This document shows, one piece after another, positions 43,171 to 52,397 of a stretch of 64,000 bases of DNA. The notes under the pieces were generated by a model that was given only the letters and a program-made list of their open reading frames with translations, did not search any database and was not told the DNA's origin. Numbering within the stretch: position 1 is the stretch's first letter; each line of letters begins with the position of its first letter. The stretch covers positions 23,644 through 87,643 of the forward strand of contig JAEETL010000009.1 of assembly GCA_016290325.1 (NCBI GenBank), written 5' to 3'. The stretch is from Muribaculaceae bacterium. Its GTDB lineage: Bacteria > Bacteroidota > Bacteroidia > Bacteroidales > Muribaculaceae. A program made the translations under genes and the position numbers.

Positions 43171-45242
43171 GATTCTTTGGTTTTGAGCATTTCTTCGAGT
43201 TTGAGTATCTCGTCGCGGTATTGGGCGGCTTCAAGGAAGTCCATACGCTTTGCCGCAGCTATCATTTGGGTCTTGAGACGATCAATGGCGGCATTCAGGT
43301 CCTTGCCTGACATATAGGCGACAACGGGGTCGGCGGCGACACCTGCACTGGCATCAAATTCCTCGGTATAGCGTAAATTGGGCGATGGTGCAGCGGGCAT
43401 TGGCGTCTGGTTGTGACGACTGGGTGTGGTGGGATGCCTCATGTCGGTATCCTGGCCAATGATGGCCGTGCGCGCCTTGATGATTGCGGTTGGCGTGATG
43501 CCGTTCTCCTCGTTATACTTGAGTTGCAGGGTGCGGCGTCGCTCAGTTTCGTCAATAGTCTGCCTCATCGAGTCGGTGATGTTGTCGGCATACATGATAA
43601 CCGTTCCATTCAGGTTACGTGCCGCACGACCGGCCGTTTGGGTCAGCGAACGGCGGCTGCGCAGGAAGCCTTCTTTGTCGGCATCCAGGATGGCGACAAG
43701 CGACACTTCGGGCAGGTCAAGACCCTCGCGCAGCAGGTTCACGCCCACGAGCACGTCGATGGCACCAGCGCGCAGGTTATCAATGATTTCGATGCGCTCC
43801 ATCGTCTCGACATCGCTGTGCATATAGGCGGTGCGGATGTCCAGCCGCTTGAGGTAATCGCTCAATTCTTCGGCCATGCGTTTGGTGAGGGTTGTCACAA
43901 GGGTACGCTCGCCGCGCTCGATGCGCAACTGGATTTCCTCGACAAGGTCATCGACCTGACCCTGTGACGGGCGGACGATAATTTGGGGGTCCAGCAAACC
44001 TGTTGGACGAATGAGCTGCTCGGTGATGATGCCCTCGCTCTTGTTGAGCTCATAATCGGCAGGCGTAGCACTCACATAGATGGTTTGATGGGTCAGGTCT
44101 TCAAATTCCTCGAATCGTAGCGGGCGGTTGTCTAATGCTGCCTCTAAGCGGAAACCATAATGCACGAGGTTGGTTTTGCGGGACTGGTCACCGCCATACA
44201 TGGCACGGATTTGAGGTACAGTAACGTGGCTCTCGTCGATGATGGTTAAGAAGTCATCGGGGAAATAGTCAAGCAGGCAGAACGGCCTCATGCCTGGCCT
44301 TCGTCCGTCAAAATAGCGGGAATAGTTCTCAATTCCAGAGCAATAACCCACCTCGCGCATCATCTCCATGTCATAGGTCACGCGCTCATTCAGTCGTTTG
44401 GCCTCGGCGAAGCGGTTTTCGCGAGCGAACGCGGCCACCTGGTTCTCGCGGTCAAGATCAATTTGCCCCATGGCGGCCTGCATGCGCTCTTTGGTGGTCA
44501 CAAAGATATTGGCGGGGAAGATTTTGAATCCCTCCACGTCCTCGGTGGGCATTTGCGTTTCGCTGTCGAGCACTTGGATGCGCTCGATTTCATTTCCCCA
44601 AAAAATGATGCGCAACATGATGTCCTCATCGCTCAGGAACACGTCAACCGTGTCGCCCTTGACGCGGAAAGAACCCATCTTCAATTCTGTTTCGCTGCGG
44701 GAGTACAGGGCGTCCACTAGGCGGTGCAACAGCTCGTCGCGCCCGATTTGGTCACCCACCTTGAGCTCGATGGCGTTGGCTGTGATGTCCTCAGGGTTAC
44801 CCATACCATAAAGGCATGACACACTCGACACTACCACAATATCGCGGCGCCCCGATAGCAATGCCGTTACCGTAGCAAGACGCAACCGCTCGATCTCATC
44901 ATTGATAGCCAGGTCTTTCTCGATGTATTTGTCGGTAGATGGAATATAGGCCTCGGGCTGGTAGTAGTCATAGTAGGAGACAAAGTAATGAACCGCATTC
45001 TCAGGGAAAAAACTCTTGAACTCAGCATAGAGCTGGGCGGCAAGGGTCTTATTGTGTGACAAGACCAACGTGGGGCGTCCAGTGCGCGCAATGACGTTGG
45101 CCATGGTGAACGTTTTGCCCGATCCTGTCACGCCAAGCAACGTCTGGTAGGGCACACCGCTATTCACGCCATCGGCCAACTCGGCGATTGCCTGAGGCTG
45201 GTCACCAGTCGGCTCATACTCGCTATGCAGTCTATACTCCAT
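43167..45242 (-). CDS. uvrB: UvrABC excinuclease subunit B
   Basis: From ATG 45242 the protein has 691 residues: Walker A GVTGSGKT (37-44), the beta-hairpin [12 protein letters not shown] that clamps damaged DNA, the DEAD-like Walker B IIDESHVT, helicase motifs ATPADYE and [25 protein letters not shown] and a C-terminal UVR domain ([20 protein letters not shown]) that contacts UvrC. It unwinds and verifies lesions in nucleotide excision repair with UvrA (encoded at 58868-61669). A TTG two codons upstream is less likely as start. Confidence 0.96.
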   Translation of the reverse strand: MEYRLHSEYEPTGDQPQAIAELADGVNSGVPYQTLLGVTGSGKTFTMANVIARTGRPTLVLSHNKTLAAQLYAEFKSFFPENAVHYFVSYYDYYQPEAYIPSTDKYIEKDLAINDEIERLRLATVTALLSGRRDIVVVSSVSCLYGMGNPEDITANAIELKVGDQIGRDELLHRLVDALYSRSETELKMGSFRVKGDTVDVFLSDEDIMLRIIFWGNEIERIQVLDSETQMPTEDVEGFKIFPANIFVTTKERMQAAMGQIDLDRENQVAAFARENRFAEAKRLNERVTYDMEMMREVGYCSGIENYSRYFDGRRPGMRPFCLLDYFPDDFLTIIDESHVTVPQIRAMYGGDQSRKTNLVHYGFRLEAALDNRPLRFEEFEDLTHQTIYVSATPADYELNKSEGIITEQLIRPTGLLDPQIIVRPSQGQVDDLVEEIQLRIERGERTLVTTLTKRMAEELSDYLKRLDIRTAYMHSDVETMERIEIIDNLRAGAIDVLVGVNLLREGLDLPEVSLVAILDADKEGFLRSRRSLTQTAGRAARNLNGTVIMYADNITDSMRQTIDETERRRTLQLKYNEENGITPTAIIKARTAIIGQDTDMRHPTTPSRHNQTPMPAAPSPNLRYTEEFDASAGVAADPVVAYMSGKDLNAAIDRLKTQMIAAAKRMDFLEAAQYRDEILKLEEMLKTKES

Positions 45243-45265
45243 TCCCAAGATTATTGTTTATGGTG

Positions 45266-45273
45266 CAAAGATA
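45266..45273 (-). promoter_or_regulatory. -7 box of the uvrB-ygiQ-PAP2 operon
   Basis: The minus strand reads TATCTTTG (TAnnTTTG), 23 bases upstream of the uvrB ATG. No good -33 element is visible. Confidence 0.5.
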
Positions 45274-45286
45274 ATGCTTTTTCTGT

Positions 45287-46294
45287 TTAGCTCAGTCTCT
45301 TTAGAAGCTTGTTATGCAAGTATGCCAGGATGATTGTGATGATTAGGTAGGCAATTGTCAATACAAGTACTTTTCCCTCAGCGTCAAAACTGTTGTAAAA
45401 GATCATCCTGACAAAAGGATGGATGACAAACACGCTTGCTGAAATAATACCGAGGAAAGAGATGGCTCTCAATGTGAAAAGATGAACCAAACTGATAAAA
45501 GAGACGATAGCCCATACTTCGGTGAATGGTGCTAATGTCTTGTGGGTTAAGCACAAGAATAATACTAATAGAGATATGGGGAATAGAATGAGACATTGAC
45601 CCTTTGTCAATGAGATTCTTGTCCTTGCAGCGATCATACCTAGAACGAAAGGAACAGTCCAACCGATGAAATTATGCCTTGTCCATTCTGAGAAGTCATC
45701 GTTTGAGATGACAAACAGGTTGAAATAGTAAATCAGTATAAATGCAACCAGTATGGCCCAAAGCCAACGGGTCCTTAGGTTCTTGATGATTGGGAATATC
45801 AGGTAGAATTGGAGAATGGCTCCAAAAAACCAGTAAACGCCAGGGTCGATGATAAAGCCGCTGTTATCAAACTTAAATAAATTGATAGTGAATGTGATAT
45901 GTGCGATAGACGATTGTGGGGAAAAATCTGTATGAAAGATCAGGCATGACACCAGCATATACAATAAGTAGATGGGTACCAGCAGTTTCCATAGCTTTAT
46001 GACATGCTGTTTAGCAAATGTGGCATATCCTATTTTCTGATCACCGTATTTCTTGCTCAAACCATAACCGCTCAAGAAAAAGAAAGTAGCCACCACAGTC
46101 CATCCTGCAAATGAAAAGATGTACCAGAGTGAAGATTTGGTAAATAGATTAGCCAAAAAAGCATCAGTGACATATTGGGTGTAATACATCTCATTGCAGT
46201 TGATGCCAAGCAGATGATCCACAAAATTATGGACCATGATGATAAAGATGGCTAATCCTTTAATATTAAGGCATTGCTCTTTTGTCAGGTTCAT
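45287..46294 (-). CDS. Acyltransferase family integral membrane protein
   Basis: The 335-residue protein has about ten hydrophobic helices. It starts MNLTKEQCLNIKGLAIFIIM with a His-containing second element (VHNFVDHLLG) and has the VATFFFLSGYGLSKKYG motif typical of the acyltransferase-3 family, which O-acetylates cell-surface glycans or lipids. It lies 3 bases after a phosphoethanolamine-transferase-like gene, so both may modify the same envelope lipid or glycan (inference). Confidence 0.82.
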   Translation of the reverse strand: MNLTKEQCLNIKGLAIFIIMVHNFVDHLLGINCNEMYYTQYVTDAFLANLFTKSSLWYIFSFAGWTVVATFFFLSGYGLSKKYGDQKIGYATFAKQHVIKLWKLLVPIYLLYMLVSCLIFHTDFSPQSSIAHITFTINLFKFDNSGFIIDPGVYWFFGAILQFYLIFPIIKNLRTRWLWAILVAFILIYYFNLFVISNDDFSEWTRHNFIGWTVPFVLGMIAARTRISLTKGQCLILFPISLLVLFLCLTHKTLAPFTEVWAIVSFISLVHLFTLRAISFLGIISASVFVIHPFVRMIFYNSFDAEGKVLVLTIAYLIITIILAYLHNKLLKRLS

Positions 46295-46297
46295 AAC

Positions 46298-47947
46298 TCA
46301 ATTAGGCTCTATATCTGATGAAAATAAAGAGTATGGTTTGATGGCTTCCCCATCTATACCTGATACCCCGATCAGGTCCATAATCATATAGGGCAGATAG
46401 TCACTGTTCCATTTCTTGGGATTGTTTTGACAGCTGCGCAGTAGTTCAACAATTTGAGGGTGGCGTGCCTGGTAGGCCGGCGATAAGTAAACCATGAAAG
46501 GTATCTCAATGCCATACTGATAACTTGCCGGGTCATTCTCCTTCCCATGCATGAAATAGTCTGGAGCGCTCCTGAACATGTCTTGCCCATGATCTGACAA
46601 ATAGATGACAACAGTTTCCTTGTCATCATATAATTCAATCAGTTTCTCCACAACGTAATCGTTGTACAGGATGGAATTATCAAAGCTGGCTAGTATCTCT
46701 TGCTGCTCTGTCGGGCAGTCGCTGTAGTCCTTTGGCTTGAAGTGGTCAAATTCCTTCGGGTAACGCATTTTGTAGTCAAAATGTGAACCCATCATATGGT
46801 AAATGACAAAGTGGCGCTTCGACTGGTTGATGGTATCACTGAATACGCGTGATGAATCAGCGAGAACGATATCCAGTGTCTCGTTGTTGTTCAAGACGGC
46901 GCCAGGTTTCTGCAAAAACCAGGATTTCTCACAGGCTCGCGCGTAGACTCTTGCTGAGCCGTTGATGTAGCCTCCACGAGCTTGGGTGCTGAACCAATAA
47001 CAGTCATATCCACAGTCCTGCATCAATTCAATTAGCGTAGTGTATTCATACCAATGCTTATCCTGCCTCGTGTCATCGGTTTTGTCAAAGGTGCTCAACA
47101 TGTATCTAAAAGACAGTGAAGTTGTTGCCGCGGGAGACTCAATGCTGTCAAATGTGAATAGCAGCGAGCTGTCTCTGAGGGCGTTCAAGTGTGGATTAGT
47201 GTTTTTCTCATATCCATACAATGAACTGTGAAATCTTGCAAACGATTCTCCAATAATCAGCACCACATTGGAGGGCATGAGTTCAGTGTCGGCATAATCA
47301 ATTGTGGGATGGGTATAGTATGATTTCAAATCATAGGGAACGTCATACACCTTAGCAAACTCCGTGATGCGATGAATGGGGCCATAACGGCAGACGTGCC
47401 ACTGGCTGATGGTGAGAGGTATAAACACCAGTGCGGCTATCAGAGCAATGATAGACCCCTTTCTCCCGAGGTTTAAATTGTGACGACGTGACAAGCGCCA
47501 GAGAACAAGGAAGATAGAGTAGATGGCTCCCAATATCAGAACGATTTTCAGCGGCAGCATTGATGTAATAAATTCATGGGCTTCGTTCCAGTTGGTCTCC
47601 ATCAATAATAGAGCGAAGTCTTTGTCAAACGTGTCGTCAAGCTCGAGTATGCAGTAGAAATTGAGAGCAAATGAAATTGAGGCGGCAATAATCAGAATCG
47701 CTTGGATAATAGTCCTCAGCTTGCTATTCTTTATCAGGCTGATTAACAGGGTAACACCATAAGCGAGGCAAAATCCATAGGCGGCCATATAAAATGCATT
47801 AGGATACAGTTGCAGGGAGCATTGCCTGATGACATCGGTTCCAGCCGTGAAAACAAGGAAAGCAATCAGAAACAAAAAATGCTTTCTAAAAGGAGCTGTC
47901 AGGACTCTTTCAATGACGTGTATGAGATTTGTCTGCCTTAGTTCCAT
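46298..47947 (-). CDS. Membrane sulfatase-fold phosphoethanolamine transferase-like protein
   Basis: About 549 residues: five N-terminal membrane helices (to ~195), then a periplasmic sulfatase-fold domain with VVLIIGESFARFHSSLYGYE (catalytic Ser/Thr region), the metal-binding ending VVIYLSDHGQDMF and MMGSHFDYKMRYP. It resembles EptA/CptA-type enzymes that move phosphoethanolamine to lipid A or Kdo, reducing negative charge. ATG 47947 is only 4 bases downstream of a -7 box, so either it starts a leaderless message or translation starts upstream at GTG 47971. Confidence 0.85.
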   Translation of the reverse strand: MELRQTNLIHVIERVLTAPFRKHFLFLIAFLVFTAGTDVIRQCSLQLYPNAFYMAAYGFCLAYGVTLLISLIKNSKLRTIIQAILIIAASISFALNFYCILELDDTFDKDFALLLMETNWNEAHEFITSMLPLKIVLILGAIYSIFLVLWRLSRRHNLNLGRKGSIIALIAALVFIPLTISQWHVCRYGPIHRITEFAKVYDVPYDLKSYYTHPTIDYADTELMPSNVVLIIGESFARFHSSLYGYEKNTNPHLNALRDSSLLFTFDSIESPAATTSLSFRYMLSTFDKTDDTRQDKHWYEYTTLIELMQDCGYDCYWFSTQARGGYINGSARVYARACEKSWFLQKPGAVLNNNETLDIVLADSSRVFSDTINQSKRHFVIYHMMGSHFDYKMRYPKEFDHFKPKDYSDCPTEQQEILASFDNSILYNDYVVEKLIELYDDKETVVIYLSDHGQDMFRSAPDYFMHGKENDPASYQYGIEIPFMVYLSPAYQARHPQIVELLRSCQNNPKKWNSDYLPYMIMDLIGVSGIDGEAIKPYSLFSSDIEPN

Positions 47948-47951
47948 ACTG

Positions 47952-47959
47952 CAAAAATA
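47952..47959 (-). promoter_or_regulatory. -7 box abutting the sulfatase gene start
   Basis: The minus strand reads TATTTTTG, with only CAGT before the ATG at 47947. Expected transcription start would fall at or very near the ATG. Confidence 0.45.
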
Positions 47960-48091
47960 CAATTTTCTCACTAGAGTGGCGATGTTTTAGTTGAAAAACT
48001 TTTTTCAGGGGTATTCGTTCTGTTTTGGGTGATTGATTTAGTATGAATAGAGATGTTGTTTATAAATTGTTGACGAAAAATTACTTTTCAA

Positions 48092-48123
48092 TTTGCCATA
48101 AAAATAAAAAATGACTAATTTTG
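48092..48123 (+). promoter_or_regulatory. Promoter of the CpsB-like phosphatase gene
   Basis: TTTG at 48092-48095, 20 bases, TAATTTTG at 48116-48123. The -7 region AAAAATGACTAATTTTGC is the same 18-mer found at two other promoters in the window. Confidence 0.7.
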
Positions 48124-48155
48124 CAGGTCATTTCTAGAAACAAAAGAGAAAAAGT

Positions 48156-48899
48156 ATGTTTGGCAAACTCTTCAAGAGTAAAAAAGAGCAAGTTAAACTC
48201 TTCTATAATACCGATGTCCATAGCCACATCCTGCCGGGTGTGGACCATGGGTCGCAGTCTATTGAGCAGTCGTTGGAAATGCTCAAGACGGAGATTGATA
48301 TGGGTATTAACCGTGTCATCCTCACGTCGCATGTAACAGCTATGACCTTTGAGAATACCCGTGAGAGCTTGATGGATGCTTTCTTAAAGCTAAAGGATGC
48401 GGTAACCGATGCTGGCTTGGATATAGACTTGTATCTGAGTGCCGAGTATCGTATGGACGAGTATTTCGATAAAGAATATGTTGCAGATCATCTTCTTCCC
48501 ATGCCAGGTAACTACATCCTGCTTGAGAACTCTTTCCAGCAGGAATTGTTGAATCTGGATGAGTTGCTGTTTGACATGCAGGTAAAAGGCTACAAGACGA
48601 TTCTGGCACATCCCGAGCGCTACACTTATTATTCGCGCCGTCGTAAACGTTATGAGCAGCTGCACAATGCGGGCGCGAGGTTCCAGATCAATATCTTGTC
48701 ATTCACCGGATACTTTGGTGAAGAGGCAAGGGATAGCGCTTTGTGGTTTGCCAAAAATGGTATGATTGACTTCCTGGGCAGTGACATGCATAACGTTAAG
48801 CATGCCCACATCATCATGGATTACATTAATTCCAAGGAATGGAAGCGTCTTGCTCCCGAACTCGAGGAAACGGTCAAGAACGATATGATCATCATGTAG
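48156..48899 (+). CDS. CpsB/CapC-type (PHP fold) tyrosine-protein phosphatase
   Basis: The 247-residue protein shows the PHP metal-binding motifs: TDVHSHILPGVDHGSQS, ILTSHVTA, EYRMDEYF, LAHPERYTYY and FLGSDMHN. CpsB/CapC enzymes dephosphorylate bacterial tyrosine kinases that control polysaccharide export. No Wzc-like kinase or capsule genes are adjacent, so it may serve a distant locus. It is a single-gene unit with its own promoter and terminator. Confidence 0.87.
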   Translation: MFGKLFKSKKEQVKLFYNTDVHSHILPGVDHGSQSIEQSLEMLKTEIDMGINRVILTSHVTAMTFENTRESLMDAFLKLKDAVTDAGLDIDLYLSAEYRMDEYFDKEYVADHLLPMPGNYILLENSFQQELLNLDELLFDMQVKGYKTILAHPERYTYYSRRRKRYEQLHNAGARFQINILSFTGYFGEEARDSALWFAKNGMIDFLGSDMHNVKHAHIIMDYINSKEWKRLAPELEETVKNDMIIM

Positions 48900-48913
48900 T
48901 AGCAACAAAATAG

Positions 48914-48964
48914 AAGTGAGTCCCAGAAGTAAGATTAAATACTTTTGGGACTCACTTTATTTAT
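48914..48964 (+). terminator. Intrinsic terminator after the CpsB-like gene
   Basis: AAGTGAGTCCCAGAAGTA (48914-48931) pairs with 48940-48957 as an 18-bp stem with one G-U, loop of 8, followed by TATTTAT. It may also serve the converging PlsC gene. Confidence 0.8.
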
Positions 48965-48997
48965 GACCTCCATGTTGCGGTTGACATTTTCAAGGAA

Positions 48998-49720
48998 TCA
49001 GTCGCGCATGTCTTCAGGCAAATCCTGTTGGATGATAGAACGGCATTCATGACTCACTTGGGCAATGTCATTGCCGCCAGTGTGCTCGATGGGAGCATGA
49101 AAGGTGAGGGTAATGGTGCCGGGTGTCACATTAAACGTACTGCGTGGCATGACCTTGTAGCTACCGTCGATAGTAATTGGGACAACAGGCAGGCCGAATT
49201 CTAGCGCAAGTTTGAATGCGCCGTTCTTGAAGGGGCCCATCTTGCCGGTGTCGGTGCGCCGTCCCTCAGGGAACACGACAATCGACATGCCGCCATGCAG
49301 TTTCTTTTTGGCTGCCGCCATCGTGTCGCGCAGTCCCTGGGTAGAGTGGGTATCGACCATGATGTGGCCCGCCATGCGGCATGCAGTGCCGATAATGGGG
49401 ATATTAGTGATGCCTTTACGCATCATCCACTTGAAGTTGTGCCCCAAAAAGCCGTAGATGGAGAATATGTCATAGGCTCCCTGGTGGTTAGCGACAAACA
49501 CATAACTGGTCTCGTGATCAATGAGTTCCCTCCCCACGAACTTAACCCGCACAAGATGCAACCAGCACCAAACGCGTGCCCACCATTTGGCGGGGAAGTA
49601 ACCCCAATAGTCCTGATTAAAGAGGCATCCAATGATGGTAATTAGTGCAGTGATGATGCTGTAAACCAGCATGATAGGTGAGACTATGCACCACTGGTAT
49701 ATACGATAAAGGTATATCAT
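48998..49720 (-). CDS. plsC: 1-acyl-sn-glycerol-3-phosphate acyltransferase (PlsC)
   Basis: The 240-residue protein has an N-terminal membrane helix (~8-32), motif I NHQGAYD, GRELIDHETSYVFVANHQG context, motif III FPEGRRTDTG and motif IV LPVVPITIDG. It acylates lysophosphatidic acid to phosphatidic acid in phospholipid synthesis. Its full length and membrane helix make it a better PlsC candidate than the short acyltransferase at 21144-21689. Confidence 0.9.
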   Translation of the reverse strand: MIYLYRIYQWCIVSPIMLVYSIITALITIIGCLFNQDYWGYFPAKWWARVWCWLHLVRVKFVGRELIDHETSYVFVANHQGAYDIFSIYGFLGHNFKWMMRKGITNIPIIGTACRMAGHIMVDTHSTQGLRDTMAAAKKKLHGGMSIVVFPEGRRTDTGKMGPFKNGAFKLALEFGLPVVPITIDGSYKVMPRSTFNVTPGTITLTFHAPIEHTGGNDIAQVSHECRSIIQQDLPEDMRD

Positions 49721-49750
49721 TTTCTATCAGTCACATTTCTAGTTTGGTGG

Positions 49751-49758
49751 CAAAGTTA
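49751..49758 (-). promoter_or_regulatory. -7 box of plsC
   Basis: The minus strand reads TAACTTTG, with TTG (49781-49779) 20 bases upstream, 31 bases before the plsC ATG. Confidence 0.5.
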
Positions 49759-49852
49759 CTGACAAACCGCCAATGGTGCAAGTAATGAAGGCCCATACGG
49801 GGAGAATTAACGCAGATTTAACGCGAAAAACAGTAGCCAAGACAATATACTT

Positions 49853-49889
49853 AGCCCCGCATGACGGCAATGGATACCGATGCGGGGCT
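49853..49889 (-). terminator. GC-rich hairpin downstream of rprY
   Basis: AGCCCCGCAT (49853-49862) and ATGCGGGGCT (49880-49889) form a 10-bp stem, located just after the minus-strand response regulator stop. The T-run is weak. The gap 49721-49916 otherwise holds the plsC promoter. Confidence 0.55.
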
Positions 49890-49916
49890 GAGTGTGGTTA
49901 ATGTCTCTAGGCAGCG

Positions 49917-50621
49917 TTACTTCGCTTCCATCTCGGGGGCAATGAGCTTGTAGCCCTTACCGTGGATGTTGATGATCTCGATGTTGGGATCCTCTTTGAG
50001 TTTCTTGCGCAGCTTGGTGATGTAAACGTCCATCGAGCGTGCGTTGAAGTAGTTGTCATCAATCCAGATGGTCTTCAAGGCGAAGTTGCGCTCCAGAATC
50101 TCGTTCATGTGGGCACACAGCAGGCTCAGCAACTCGCTCTCCTTGGTGGTAAGGTTGTCGCTCTTGTCATCGGTGAAAAGTACTTGGCGCTGTGTGTCAA
50201 AGGTGAACTTACCGATTTTGTAAACGGTCACTTCTTTGCCTTTCTTGCCCTTAACGCGGCGCAGGATGGCCTCGATGCGCAGCACCAGTTCCTCCATCGA
50301 GAAGGGCTTGGTAATGTAGTCGTCGGCACCAATCTTGAAGCCCTCGAGCACATCCTCTTTAAGAGCCTTGGCGGTCAAGAAAATGATGGGCACGTCGCTG
50401 TTGACGGCGCGGATTTCCTGGGCGAGCTGGTAGCCGTCCTTCTTGGGCATCATCACGTCAAGCAGGCAGATGTCATACTTGCCCTTGAGGAACGCCTTGT
50501 AACCGGCTTCACCATCGGCAAAGAGTTCGGCCTTATAGCCCTTGTCCTCCAGGTACTCACGGGTGAGGGTGCCCAGATTCTCGTCATCTTCGCATAACAG
50601 AATTCTCAGTTTTTCTTCCAT
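49917..50621 (-). CDS. rprY: OmpR-family response regulator RprY
   Basis: The 234-residue protein has a receiver domain (acidic pocket E11-D12-D13, phospho-acceptor D55 in CLLDVMMPKK, FLTAKA, TKPFSMEEL) and an OmpR-type winged helix (TTKESELLSLLCAHMNEILE, SMDVYITKLRKKLKEDP, IHGKGYKLI). It matches RprY of Bacteroides, which is paired with the RprX kinase upstream. Reported roles of RprY in Bacteroidales concern oxidative or ion stress and metabolism. It starts 14 bases after rprX. Confidence 0.9.
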   Translation of the reverse strand: MEEKLRILLCEDDENLGTLTREYLEDKGYKAELFADGEAGYKAFLKGKYDICLLDVMMPKKDGYQLAQEIRAVNSDVPIIFLTAKALKEDVLEGFKIGADDYITKPFSMEELVLRIEAILRRVKGKKGKEVTVYKIGKFTFDTQRQVLFTDDKSDNLTTKESELLSLLCAHMNEILERNFALKTIWIDDNYFNARSMDVYITKLRKKLKEDPNIEIINIHGKGYKLIAPEMEAK

Positions 50622-50635
50622 AATGTTGTCGTTTT

Positions 50636-52135
50636 TTATTTGTATAGTGGTAATGTGATAATAAATTTCGATCCTTTGTTGACCTCGCTCTCGGCACGAA
50701 TTGAGCCGCCGAAAAGGTCTATCATCTTATTGACGTAGGCCAGGCCTAGGCCGAAGCCTTTCACGTCGTGGAGATTACCGGTTGACACACGATAAAATTT
50801 CTCAAAGATTTTCTTCAAATCTTCACGTTTCATGCCAATTCCGTTATCGGCCACGGTAATCTGGATGTGGTCCTCATCGGGATTGACAGTAGTGACAGTT
50901 AGCTCAGGTGGCACATCCTCGCGGCGGTACTTGACGGCATTGTCGAGCAGGTTGAAGATCACGTTAGTGAAGTGCATTTTATCCACTTTGATGATGGGGT
51001 CCTCGGCATCGAGGTTGGCATTGATGTGCCCACCATATTTCTCAACCTTCAGTTTGAAGGTGTTGATGATGCTGTAGATATTGGCGTTGGCGTCCTCTTC
51101 CTCGAGGCGCATGGTCGCGTTCTTGCGGTCAAAGAGCGACAGCTGCAACACCTTCTCGACCTGGAAGCGCAGGCGCTTGGTCTCATCGTTGATGACTCCA
51201 GAGACGTGCTTTAGCATTTCAGGGCTCTTGCGCACACTGTCGTCATTGAGCATCTGGGCTGCAATCGAGATTGACGAGATGGGCGTCTTGAACTCATGGG
51301 TCATGTTGTTGATGAAGTCGTTCTTGATTTCGCTCAGTTTCTTCTGCTTGAATGCCAGCGAGATGGTGTAAAGGAATACACCCAGCAGCAGGAAAGTGAA
51401 CGCCAGCGAGGGCACCAAGAATTTCACCGACGAGAAGATGTAGTCACTCTTGTTGGGGAAAGTGACGTTGAGGGTGTTTTGCTTGCTCTTGGGATCGTTG
51501 GGGAACAGCACTTGGGTGTACACGTCCTGTTGGGACATGGGCGAGTAGCCGTCAGTCTTATAGACCACACCGTTGGCACGGTTCACGATGGCGAACTCAA
51601 AGGGCAGTGTCAAGCCGTTGAACTCAAGTTCTGATCTCAGGTAACTGGCCACCGTGGCGCTGTCGGCGCGCTCCTGGATGGGACGGTCGCTGGAATGATT
51701 CAGGATAGTGAGAATCACCTCATTGAGCAGGCTTTTCTGATAGAGATACTGGCCCTTGAGGATTTCCTGCTTGCGCTGATAAGTGTCGTTCAGATTCTTG
51801 AGCCTGTTAAGGTTAGCAGGGCGCAGGGTCGACGGGTCCTCGGTGTTGATCGTGGTATCGATCGCCGCCTCGTGGGGGTCATTAAATGTGAAACTTTTCT
51901 GCTGAGTGCCCGAATAAGTCTGCTCGGCCTCAGCAAGATCCTGATCAAGGAAGTATTGCGTCTCGTTCTGCTCGAGCATTGTGGATACACTGTAGAGGCT
52001 GCGCATCACAATCTCGCTGAACTGGCTGTTGCGCATCGCAACCATCTTTTCAAGATACACAATCTGCATGGCGAGCAGTCCAAGTAGGGCTATCGCCATA
52101 ACAACGGTCAATATCCATATCGTTGATCTCTTCAT
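50636..52135 (-). CDS. rprX: Sensor histidine kinase RprX
   Basis: The 499-residue protein has two membrane helices (~8-28 and ~240-260) flanking a periplasmic sensor domain, no HAMP, an H-box NDFINNMTHEFKTPISS with His280, N-box NLLDNAVKYR, G1 DNGIGM and G2 GFGLGLAYV. It phosphorylates RprY. Its length, domain plan and partner match Bacteroides RprX. Its promoter (52181-52211, minus) faces that of the CPBP protease gene. Confidence 0.9.
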   Translation of the reverse strand: MKRSTIWILTVVMAIALLGLLAMQIVYLEKMVAMRNSQFSEIVMRSLYSVSTMLEQNETQYFLDQDLAEAEQTYSGTQQKSFTFNDPHEAAIDTTINTEDPSTLRPANLNRLKNLNDTYQRKQEILKGQYLYQKSLLNEVILTILNHSSDRPIQERADSATVASYLRSELEFNGLTLPFEFAIVNRANGVVYKTDGYSPMSQQDVYTQVLFPNDPKSKQNTLNVTFPNKSDYIFSSVKFLVPSLAFTFLLLGVFLYTISLAFKQKKLSEIKNDFINNMTHEFKTPISSISIAAQMLNDDSVRKSPEMLKHVSGVINDETKRLRFQVEKVLQLSLFDRKNATMRLEEEDANANIYSIINTFKLKVEKYGGHINANLDAEDPIIKVDKMHFTNVIFNLLDNAVKYRREDVPPELTVTTVNPDEDHIQITVADNGIGMKREDLKKIFEKFYRVSTGNLHDVKGFGLGLAYVNKMIDLFGGSIRAESEVNKGSKFIITLPLYK

Positions 52136-52180
52136 GAGAAGTGTTCTCTTTTATAAGTACTTGTTTTTAACAATCAACGG

Positions 52181-52211
52181 CAAAATTAACACTTTATTGT
52201 GAAAAAACAAA
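52181..52211 (-). promoter_or_regulatory. Promoter of rprX-rprY
   Basis: On the minus strand TTTG (52211-52208), 19 bases and TAATTTTG (52188-52181) match the consensus exactly; the start codon follows 45 bases later. Confidence 0.75.
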
Positions 52212-52326
52212 ATTGTCTTTCACTTTTCGCTGAAAAAATTAACGCCAAATGTTAAATTTGCCACTTTCTATGCCAAATGGGACATTCTTGATTTACAAGG
52301 GATTTCAAGAAAAGTGCAATAATTTC

Positions 52327-52358
52327 TTGTTGAGATGTAGTTTTTGGGCTTATTTTTG
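52327..52358 (+). promoter_or_regulatory. Promoter of the CPBP protease gene
   Basis: TTGTTG at 52327-52332 and TATTTTTG at 52351-52358 with an 18-base spacer from the second TTG. The ATG is 39 bases downstream. Confidence 0.6.
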
Positions 52359-52397
52359 CGTCTAAAGAGCAAAACGAACAAATAATAGGCATAAGAT

